Positions 54,621 through 61,874 of a DNA stretch of 64,000 nt are shown here, one piece after another. The first letter of the stretch is position 1. Each line of letters begins with the position of its first letter. The notes under the pieces were generated by a model that was given only the letters and a program-made list of their open reading frames with translations, did no database searches and was not told where the DNA came from. The stretch is from an uncultured Methylophilaceae bacterium. Its GTDB lineage: Bacteria; Pseudomonadota; Gammaproteobacteria; Burkholderiales; Methylophilaceae. Location of the stretch: assembly GCA_903834185.1 (NCBI GenBank), contig CAILHX010000037.1, forward strand, positions 1 to 64,000. The letters run 5' to 3'. Both the position numbers and the translations under genes were made by a program.

Positions 54621-57600
54621 TTAAGACAATTCCTTCAAAAGATTTTCAATAAAGCTCAGGCGTTGCGCAATGAGTTCGTGGGGCACGGCGACACGCAACT
54701 TATCCGGCCCGTTCATGCGGTACACCGGGCTTTTTTGCAGCAGCTTGAGTATCGCGCTCGGTTCTACCGGCGTGTCCTGCGCAAACTGCAACTGGATATT
54801 GTCGGTGCTTGCATCAATCTTGATAATACCCAACGGCTTGGCGAGTATACGCAAACGGTGGCAGGCGAGTAAGGCTTGCGTTTGCAGCGGCGGCAGGCCG
54901 AAGCGGTCTATCAGCTCTTCGCTCATGTCGGATAGCTCATCGGTCTGGGTGCAACTTGCCAGACGTTTATAGATGATGAGCCGCTCGTGCACATCGCCGC
55001 AGTAGTCGTTGGGCATCAGTGCCGGAGTATGCAGGTTGATCTCGGTGGTCACCCCCAGTGGCGAGGAAAGATCCGGCTCCTTGCCTGCCTTGAGCTGCCT
55101 GACGGCGTGACTGAGCATGTCGGCATACAGTGCAAAGCCGATCTCGTGCATCTCGCCGGACTGGTTATCGCCCAGCAATTCACCTGCGCCGCGTATCTCC
55201 AGATCGTGCATGGCGAGGTGGAACCCGGCCCCCAGATCTTCCAGCAACTGGATCGCTTCCAGCCGTTTCTCGGCTTGTTTGCTGACTTTCAGGTCAGGGT
55301 CGGTCAGCAGATAGGCATAGGCCTGGTGGTGCGAACGTCCGACACGGCCCCGAAGCTGGTGCAACTGCGCCAGGCCGAAATGATCGGCACGGTGGATGAC
55401 GATGGTATTGGCGCTGGGCACGTCAATGCCCGTCTCGATGATGGTGGTGCACAGCAGCAGATTGAAACGCTGGTGGTAAAAGTCACGCATCACCGCTTCC
55501 AGCTCGCGCTCGCGCAGCTGACCGTGTGCCACGGCGATACGCGCTTCCGGCAGCATCTTCTCCAGCTTCTCGCGCATCGAGTGTATGGTGTTGACCTCAT
55601 TGTGCAGGAAGTAGATCTGTCCGCCGCGCTTGAGTTCGCGCATCACCGCTTCGCGTATCACGCCTTCCGACCACGGGGTGACGAAAGTCTTGATGGAAAG
55701 GCGTTTCTGCGGCGGCGTTGCAATCACCGAGAATTCGCGCAGTCCTTCCATCGCCATGCTCAGTGTGCGTGGTATAGGCGTGGCGGTGAGAGTGAGTACA
55801 TCCACTTCGGCGCGCATGGCCTTGAGCTGTTCTTTCTGGCGCACGCCGAAGCGGTGTTCTTCATCCAGAATCACCAGCCCCAGATTCTTGAACTTGACGT
55901 CTTTCTGAATCAGCCTGTGGGTGCCGATGACGATATCTATGCTGCCTGCCGCCAAACCTTCCAATGCCTCGGCCTGCTCTTTTGCACTGCGGAAACGGGA
56001 GATCTCCGCGACCTTGATCGGCCATTCGGCGAAGCGGTCGGTGAAGTTGTTGTAGTGCTGTTCGGCAAGTAGCGTGGTAGGGACTAGCACTGCCACCTGG
56101 CGCCCGCCCATCACGGCGACGAATGCGGCACGCAAGGCGACCTCGGTCTTGCCGAAACCGACATCGCCGCACACCAGTCTATCCATGGGGCGACCTGATT
56201 GCATATCGTGGATGACGGCTTCGATGGCGGCTTCCTGATCCGGTGTTTCCTCGAACGGGAATGCGTCGGCGAAGCGCTCGTAATCGGCCAGCGATAATTT
56301 GAATGCATGCCCCTGACGCGCTGCGCGCTGGGCATACAGATTGAGCAGCTCTGCGGCGGTGTCGCGTATCTGCTTCAGCGCTTTTTTCTTGGCTTTGTCC
56401 CACTGGCCGCTACCCAGTTTATGTAGTGGCGCGGATTCAGCCGGACCGCCGGAGTAACGCGAGATCAGGAATAATTGCGACACCGGCACATAGAGCTTGT
56501 CGTCGCCTGCATATTCAATCAGCAGGAATTCGGTTTCGCCTTCGCCGAAATTCAGGTTGACCAGTCCACGGTAACGCCCCACGCCATGCTGTTCGTGCAC
56601 CACCGGGTCGTTGGCGCGCAGCTCGGCGAGATCCTTGAGCATGCCTTCGGCATTGCGCGATTTTTCCTTTTCGCGGCGGCGTTGCTGACGCACCTGACTG
56701 GGGTAGAGCTCGGTTTCGGTGATGAGCGCGAGCTTTTCCCCGGCCTCCACAGAGATGGTGAAGCCGGTCTGCACCGGCCCCACGCCTATACTCAGTTTTT
56801 CTGTGGAAGCGATGAAGGCTTGCCAGGTATCACAAGCGACCGGGTGCAGATCATGTTCCGCTAACAGATGCGACAGCGTTTCGCGGCGTCCCAGACTTTC
56901 TGCCACCAGCAGCACGCGGCCTTTGTGCGTTTTGACGAAGGCGGATAATTTTGCCAGCGGATTTTCGGCGCGGCGGTCTATGCCGATGTCGGGAATGGGG
57001 TGCGCTTTGCCTTTATCTTCGGGGTTGGCGGACAGCGTGATGCGGCTATAGGCGTGTGTATGTTTGAAAAAATCGTCCGCTGCCATCATCAATGCATCTG
57101 GCGGCAGGATGGGGCGTTCACGGTCATAGTCAAGCAAACGATGGCGCGAGCGGGTCTCGGCCCAGAAGTTCTCTACCGCCTGCGTGACCTCGCCGTGCAT
57201 GCACAGTACGCTGTCGTCCGGCAGGTAATCGAATAGCGTCGCGGTTTCATCAAAGAATAGCGGCAAGTACCACTCGACGCCGCCGGGTGCCAGACCGTTG
57301 CTGACATCCTTGTAGATGCGGCATTTGGACGGGTCGCCTTCAAAACGCTCGCGGAAACTCTGGCGGAAATGGCTGATGCCCGCTTCGTCCAGCGGGAACT
57401 CACGTGCCGGTAGCAAACGTATCTCGCCCACCGGATACAGGCTGCGCTGGGTATCCACGTCAAAAGTGCGCAGCGTCTCAATCTCGTCGTCAAACAGGTC
57501 AATGCGGTAAGGCAGCGCGCTGCCAGTGGGGAACAGGTCTATCAGGCCGCCGCGCACAGAGAACTCGCCGGGAGAAACCACCTGATTCACATGCGAATAT

Positions 57601-58025
57601 CCGGCTTTGGCACATTGCTCGCGCAGTGCTTCCAGATCAAGCTTGTCACCTTTTTTCAGCATGAAGGTACGCGCCGCCAGATACGATTGCGGTGGCAATC
57701 TCATCAGCGCAGTACTTACCGGCAGCAGCATGATGTCGCAATTACGCTGTCCGATCTGGTGCAGTGCCGATATCCGTTCCGACACCAGATCCGGATGGGG
57801 TGAGAAGTGATCGTAAGGCAGGGTTTCCCAATCTGGCAGCAGATGGGTATTCAACTGCGGGGCGAAAAAACGTATCTCTTCCACCAGCCGTTGCGCGTCG
57901 TGCGCATTGCCGGTGAGCACGATCAGGCTGTGTGCTGATTCCGCTTTAAGTTGAGTAAGATAAAGTGCATCCGCCGAGCCGTATGGCCTTGGGAGTTTGC
58001 TGGAGGATGCGGATTTTGAAGCCAT
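54621..58025 (-). CDS. mfd: Transcription-repair coupling factor
   Basis: 1134 residues. The N-terminal UvrB-homology part includes LLPDWETLPYDHFSPHPDLV. The RNA polymerase interaction domain includes DPVVHEQHGVGRYRGLVNL. The RecG-like translocase has Walker A CGDVGFGKTEVALRAAFVAV, the DEEH box LVILDEEHRFGVRQKEQLKA, then LTATPIPRTLSMAMEGLREF and QLRGRVGRSHHQAYAYL. It removes stalled RNA polymerase at lesions and recruits UvrA (family knowledge). dedA follows at 16 bp. Confidence 0.96.
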   Translation of the reverse strand: MASKSASSSKLPRPYGSADALYLTQLKAESAHSLIVLTGNAHDAQRLVEEIRFFAPQLNTHLLPDWETLPYDHFSPHPDLVSERISALHQIGQRNCDIMLLPVSTALMRLPPQSYLAARTFMLKKGDKLDLEALREQCAKAGYSHVNQVVSPGEFSVRGGLIDLFPTGSALPYRIDLFDDEIETLRTFDVDTQRSLYPVGEIRLLPAREFPLDEAGISHFRQSFRERFEGDPSKCRIYKDVSNGLAPGGVEWYLPLFFDETATLFDYLPDDSVLCMHGEVTQAVENFWAETRSRHRLLDYDRERPILPPDALMMAADDFFKHTHAYSRITLSANPEDKGKAHPIPDIGIDRRAENPLAKLSAFVKTHKGRVLLVAESLGRRETLSHLLAEHDLHPVACDTWQAFIASTEKLSIGVGPVQTGFTISVEAGEKLALITETELYPSQVRQQRRREKEKSRNAEGMLKDLAELRANDPVVHEQHGVGRYRGLVNLNFGEGETEFLLIEYAGDDKLYVPVSQLFLISRYSGGPAESAPLHKLGSGQWDKAKKKALKQIRDTAAELLNLYAQRAARQGHAFKLSLADYERFADAFPFEETPDQEAAIEAVIHDMQSGRPMDRLVCGDVGFGKTEVALRAAFVAVMGGRQVAVLVPTTLLAEQHYNNFTDRFAEWPIKVAEISRFRSAKEQAEALEGLAAGSIDIVIGTHRLIQKDVKFKNLGLVILDEEHRFGVRQKEQLKAMRAEVDVLTLTATPIPRTLSMAMEGLREFSVIATPPQKRLSIKTFVTPWSEGVIREAVMRELKRGGQIYFLHNEVNTIHSMREKLEKMLPEARIAVAHGQLRERELEAVMRDFYHQRFNLLLCTTIIETGIDVPSANTIVIHRADHFGLAQLHQLRGRVGRSHHQAYAYLLTDPDLKVSKQAEKRLEAIQLLEDLGAGFHLAMHDLEIRGAGELLGDNQSGEMHEIGFALYADMLSHAVRQLKAGKEPDLSSPLGVTTEINLHTPALMPNDYCGDVHERLIIYKRLASCTQTDELSDMSEELIDRFGLPPLQTQALLACHRLRILAKPLGIIKIDASTDNIQLQFAQDTPVEPSAILKLLQKSPVYRMNGPDKLRVAVPHELIAQRLSFIENLLKELS

Positions 58026-58102
58026 GCCGAGTGTTCACAACTGTGCAGGAGAAAACCGCATATTATAGCTGCCCTGCAGGACAAACATGAGGGCGAAAAA
58101 GT

Positions 58103-58130
58103 AAAAACGCCGCAGTTAAGCGGCGTTTTT
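58103..58130 (-). terminator. Intrinsic terminator of the DUF2934 gene
   Basis: ACGCCGC (58107-58113), loop of six, GCGGCGT (58120-58126), with A and T runs outside. On the minus strand it begins directly after the stop codon at 58132-58134. It also insulates mfd, which starts at 58025. Confidence 0.85.
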
Positions 58131-58131
58131 T

Positions 58132-58425
58132 TCAGGACTTGAGCAGCTTGCTGATCTGTATTTCGGCTTCAGCCCAGAATAGCTTGGGGTCGCCTGCAAA
58201 ACCGTTGCGCTCTGCGATATAGTAAGCCGCAACTTCTATCATTCTGTATCGCTCTTCTGCACCAGGAGCGGCCGTGGATTTTTTCGGAGCTGGTTTCTTG
58301 GCTACAGTCTTTTTCACCGCCGATTTTGCCGCAGGCTTCGCAGCGGCTTTAACTACAGGCTTCTTTGCTGCAGGTTTGGCTGCGGGCTTCTTGACGGCAG
58401 GTTTAGTGCTTTTTGCTTCGGCCAT
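58132..58425 (-). CDS. DUF2934 protein with a histone-H1-like Lys/Ala/Pro tail
   Basis: 97 residues. The first ~53 are low-complexity K-P-A repeats (AKPAAKKPVVKAAAKPAAKS type). The rest is a DUF2934 domain (EERYRMIEVAAYYIAERNGF; DPKLFWAEAEIQISKLL). The basic repeats resemble the tails of bacterial H1-like proteins and suggest DNA or RNA binding (inference). It is a single gene with its own terminator, and an AT-rich leader follows on the 5' side. DUF2934 has no established function. Confidence 0.8.
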   Translation of the reverse strand: MAEAKSTKPAVKKPAAKPAAKKPVVKAAAKPAAKSAVKKTVAKKPAPKKSTAAPGAEERYRMIEVAAYYIAERNGFAGDPKLFWAEAEIQISKLLKS

Positions 58426-58554
58426 TTTTAATTCTCCTTAAGCAGATGCGTCATCGCAATTAAATATTACTCCAACTAAAAAATATTGGCTTTATTTTTT
58501 AGGTACTTAAAGTTTATTAAGCACCAGGATGCAATGAGTTACTGCAAGCAAAAA

Positions 58555-60030
58555 CTAGGCCGTGCCACCCACCGTCAGGCCGTCTATCTTCAAGGTAGGT
58601 TGTCCCACACCCACGGGTACACTCTGGCCTTCCTTGCCGCAAGTGCCTACACCGCTATCCAGTTCCATGTCGTTGCCTATCATGGAGACGCGTGTGAGTA
58701 CATCAGGCCCGTTGCCTATCAGTGTGGCGCCTTTTACCGGATAGGTCAGTTTGCCGTCTTCTATCATCCACGCTTCAGCTGCAGAAAATACGAATTTGCC
58801 GCTGGTGATGTCCACCTGGCCGCCGCCGAAATTCACCGCGTATAAGCCTTTTTTCACCGACTTGATAATCTCTTCCGGCGATTTATCTCCGTTCAGCATC
58901 ACCGTATTGGTCATGCGCGGCATCGGAATGTGTGCATATGACTCACGGCGTGCACTACCGGTGAGCGGCATCTTCATCAGGCGCGCATTCAGCGTGTCCT
59001 GCAAATAGCCCTTGAGGATGCCGTTCTCGATCAGCACATTGCGTTGCGTCGGGTTGCCTTCGTCGTCCATATTGAGCGAACCGCGTCTGTCGGCAATGGT
59101 ACCGTCGTCGATCACGGTCACGCCAGACGCAGCGACTTTCTGCCCGATACGGTCGGAGAATGCGGAACTGCCCTTGCGATTGAAATCGCCTTCCAGCCCG
59201 TGCCCGATGGCCTCGTGCAGCAGAATGCCGGGCCAGCCCGGGCCGAGTACCACCGTCATGCTGCCTGCCGGGGCTGGGCGTGCATCCAGATTGGTCAGCG
59301 CCTGATGTACCGCTTTTCTGGCGTAATCCTGTAATACTTCATCGGTGAAATAGGCATAGTCGAAACGCCCGCCGCCACCGGAGCCGCCTTGTTCGCGGCG
59401 ACCATCCTGCTCGGCGATCACCTGTATGGAAACGCGCACCAGCGGACGGATATCCGCCGCCATCATGCCGTCGTGCCGTGCCATCAGCACCACTTCATAT
59501 TCGCCCGCCAGCGAAGCCGTGACTTGCGAGATACGCGGGTCCAGACTTCGTGCGTACTGTTCCATACGCTCCAGCAGTTTCACCTTTTGCTCATCCTTGA
59601 GCGAAGCGATAGGGTCGTGCGGCAAGTAAAGCCTGGAAGGCTCTGCGCGTCTGACCGCCTGTGTCTGCTGCTCACTGCCCCGTGCCGCGATGGCACGCGT
59701 CGCCTCGGCTGCGCTGGTGAGCGCTGGCAGGCTGATGTCGTCGGAATAGGCGAACGCCGTCTTCTCGCCGGAGACTGCACGCACGCCCACGCCCTGGTCT
59801 ATGCTGAAGCTGCCCGATTTCACCTGGCCTTCTTCCAGCGACCAGCTTTCGGCGCGGTTGTACTGGAAGTACAGATCGGCATAGTCCACCTTATGCGTCA
59901 TGATGTTGCCCAGCACGCCTTGCAATGCGGCGGTGTCCAGCGCATAAGGCTGCAGCAGGGTGGAATTGGCAGTGGCAAACAAAGTGCCCGGTTCGGGGCT
60001 GGATGTGGTTGGTATGGATTCGGTTTTCAT
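58555..60030 (-). CDS. tldD: Metalloprotease TldD
   Basis: 491 residues. The zinc motif HExxxH is present in [20 protein letters not shown]. Other family blocks are [39 protein letters not shown] and the C-terminal [19 protein letters not shown], whose cysteine helps bind the metal. TldD works with TldE/PmbA on microcin and CcdA processing in E. coli (family knowledge). PmbA is not in the window. The order yhdP - nitrilase - tldD on one strand is a common proteobacterial arrangement. Confidence 0.95.
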   Translation of the reverse strand: MKTESIPTTSSPEPGTLFATANSTLLQPYALDTAALQGVLGNIMTHKVDYADLYFQYNRAESWSLEEGQVKSGSFSIDQGVGVRAVSGEKTAFAYSDDISLPALTSAAEATRAIAARGSEQQTQAVRRAEPSRLYLPHDPIASLKDEQKVKLLERMEQYARSLDPRISQVTASLAGEYEVVLMARHDGMMAADIRPLVRVSIQVIAEQDGRREQGGSGGGGRFDYAYFTDEVLQDYARKAVHQALTNLDARPAPAGSMTVVLGPGWPGILLHEAIGHGLEGDFNRKGSSAFSDRIGQKVAASGVTVIDDGTIADRRGSLNMDDEGNPTQRNVLIENGILKGYLQDTLNARLMKMPLTGSARRESYAHIPMPRMTNTVMLNGDKSPEEIIKSVKKGLYAVNFGGGQVDITSGKFVFSAAEAWMIEDGKLTYPVKGATLIGNGPDVLTRVSMIGNDMELDSGVGTCGKEGQSVPVGVGQPTLKIDGLTVGGTA

Positions 60031-60073
60031 ATAAGTATGATACCAGTTGCAGGGTTAGAGTTCCTTACCTAAG

Positions 60074-60143
60074 TGGCTGCGAGGGCGAATTGCAGTGTTA
60101 CAGCGTTGCTCGCACCCTCGCCGTACCAATTGTACTGTCTTCG
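60074..60143. repeat. 70-bp intergenic repeat, copy B
   Basis: Gap-free partner of 32369-32438, 55 of 70 bases identical by hand. Same orientation on the plus strand. It lies just upstream of tldD, between it and the unknown gene at 60291-60743, where tldD transcripts could start. Confidence 0.7.
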
Positions 60144-60290
60144 TTGGTTGGCAACTGCGATTCGACGTACCGCCATTCCGTTTTTACTATCAGCGCTGAT
60201 AGTTTCCGCTGCTGGATGGTGTATGAGTGTCTATGCGCCGGAAGCAGATTCAATTGGTAAAGTGATTCATCATGTAAGGCAAAACCATCG

Positions 60291-60743
60291 CTAATGCGCC
60301 AACTGCAATGTTGTGCCGTAAGTAGAGATTGGCGATACGGGCTGGATACCGGCAATGGCTTTGGGCAACATTTTGGCCACGGTCTCGGAAGCTGTGCCCG
60401 TATTCACATAAAGCTGAGCAACGGCGTAGGCATAGGGGGAGTTTGCGCTAATACTGGCTGCCATGCGCGCGTTCTGATCCTGAATGACCTGTTTGGTCAC
60501 TTTGTCGCTTGCATTCATCCCATCATCCACACTATCCACTGACCCGATGAAGCCGTCTTTATTGTAGATGAGTGGATCAGACACACTCTTACCAAGCGTG
60601 ACGATCACACTGGGGCTGGGCTGCAATATCCGCTCTTTTTGCTCCGGGCGATCAATAGATTTGAAGCTGGTAATACGCCATGATTCATTAATGCTCGGCG
60701 TCGCTTGTATGATATTCATCAAAACCTCCTGCCAACTATTCAT
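60291..60743 (-). CDS. Hypothetical protein, unknown function
   Basis: 150 residues from 60743, or 142 from the methionine at 60719 (MNIIQATPSINESWRITSFK). I do not recognise a family. It has no signal peptide or membrane segment. A polar N-terminal half with PSVIVTLGKSVSDPLIYN leads to an alanine-rich helical part (NARMAASISANSPYAYAVAQ) and ends YGTTLQLAH. It interrupts the otherwise common nitrilase-tldD neighbourhood, next to repeat copy B, and is more AT-rich than either flank. A late insertion is plausible. Confidence 0.55.
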   Translation of the reverse strand: MNSWQEVLMNIIQATPSINESWRITSFKSIDRPEQKERILQPSPSVIVTLGKSVSDPLIYNKDGFIGSVDSVDDGMNASDKVTKQVIQDQNARMAASISANSPYAYAVAQLYVNTGTASETVAKMLPKAIAGIQPVSPISTYGTTLQLAH

Positions 60744-60813
60744 GCGACCTAACCGTTCGCCTGTATAGATTGGTCATCAGGATGCCTGGTTCCTTACAGA
60801 TTTTTTCGGCTAT

Positions 60814-60841
60814 AAAAAAAGGGAGCCGCAGCTCCCTTTTT
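60814..60841 (-). terminator. Intrinsic terminator of the nitrilase-family gene
   Basis: GGGAGC (60821-60826), loop CGCA, GCTCCC (60831-60836), seven A on one side and five T on the other. On the minus strand it lies 16 bases after the stop at 60857. It separates the amidase gene from the unknown gene downstream. Confidence 0.88.
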
Positions 60842-60856
60842 AATCATCCAGAACGT

Positions 60857-61744
60857 TCAGCACTCGTGCATGGTGCGGTGTTTCAACGCCGGCAGGCTAT
60901 TCCGCAGGCTGGCCTGATAGGCCGGGTTGATGCCCGCGATCACCACGCCTGAGCCTCGGGGCAGGCGATCCAGTATCACGCCCCAGGGGTCGACGATCAT
61001 GCTGTTGCCGTGGGTTTCGCGACCGGAAAGGTGGTAACCGCCTTGCGCCGGTGCCAGCACATAGCACAGGTTTTCGATGGCGCGTGCGCGGATCAGCGTT
61101 TCCCAATGTGCTTTGCCGGTGGTTTCGGTGAAAGCGGAGGGAACCACCAGCAGGTCTATCTCGCCCATCGCGCGGAACATCTCCGGAAAGCGCAGATCGT
61201 AGCAGATGGATAGCCCGATGTTGCCCAGCGGCGTGTTGAGCACGACGATGCCTTCGCCGGGTTCTATGGTGTCCTGTTCGCTGAATTTCTCATTTCCCAG
61301 GTCAAGGCCGAACAGGTGCATTTTGTCGTAACGCGCGGCGAGCTTGCCTAGAGGGTCGAACACCAGGCATGAGTTGCGCACCTTGCCAGCAACGCTTGCT
61401 TTCAGCGGCACCGAGCCGCCTATCAGCCATATATTGTGTTTTTTCGCCATTCTGGATAGAAAGCGTTGTATCGGGCCATCGCCTTCTTCTTCACGCGCCT
61501 TGATTTTGTCGGTGTCCTTGATCCCCATGATGGCGAAGTATTCCGGCAAGGCCACCAGTTTGGCGCCTTGCTCCGCAGCGATCTCGATCAAGCGTTCCGC
61601 CTCAGACAGGTTAGCCGAGACATGCGGGCCGGACGCCATCTGTATGCCGGCGATTTTGACGATGCCGGGGGCGTTAGTGTTTTGAGACGACGACTTGCCA
61701 GGCCGGGTCGTTTTTTCTGATTTCGAATTTGTTTTTATAGGCAT
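60857..61744 (-). CDS. Carbon-nitrogen hydrolase (nitrilase superfamily, Nit-like amidase)
   Basis: 295 residues. The catalytic triad is visible: Glu in LVALPEYFAIMG, Lys in YDKMHLFGLDL, Cys in LSICYDLRFPEMFR. The signature is that of the Nit1/Nit2 branch, which includes deaminated-glutathione amidase (family knowledge), rather than true nitrilases. A ~28-residue basic/serine-rich N-terminal extension (MPIKTNSKSEKTTRPGKSSS) precedes the conserved IVKIAGIQMAS, so the true start may be later. It lies between yhdP and tldD. Confidence 0.88.
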   Translation of the reverse strand: MPIKTNSKSEKTTRPGKSSSQNTNAPGIVKIAGIQMASGPHVSANLSEAERLIEIAAEQGAKLVALPEYFAIMGIKDTDKIKAREEEGDGPIQRFLSRMAKKHNIWLIGGSVPLKASVAGKVRNSCLVFDPLGKLAARYDKMHLFGLDLGNEKFSEQDTIEPGEGIVVLNTPLGNIGLSICYDLRFPEMFRAMGEIDLLVVPSAFTETTGKAHWETLIRARAIENLCYVLAPAQGGYHLSGRETHGNSMIVDPWGVILDRLPRGSGVVIAGINPAYQASLRNSLPALKHRTMHEC

Positions 61745-61874
61745 GATGAAAGCTTTCGAGTCACAAATAGTTCATATGGTTCGCTATCGGCAAGAATATC
61801 CTGAATCTGTAGAGATGCGTAACGAATTATTTAGTTTTTATTACAACCATGATTACTTGGCCATGGGCGAGAAG

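Noticed and set aside
54987-56072. 361-codon plus-strand open frame opposite mfd
   Set aside because: Antisense to conserved helicase motifs of mfd; histidine- and glutamine-rich product typical of shadow frames.
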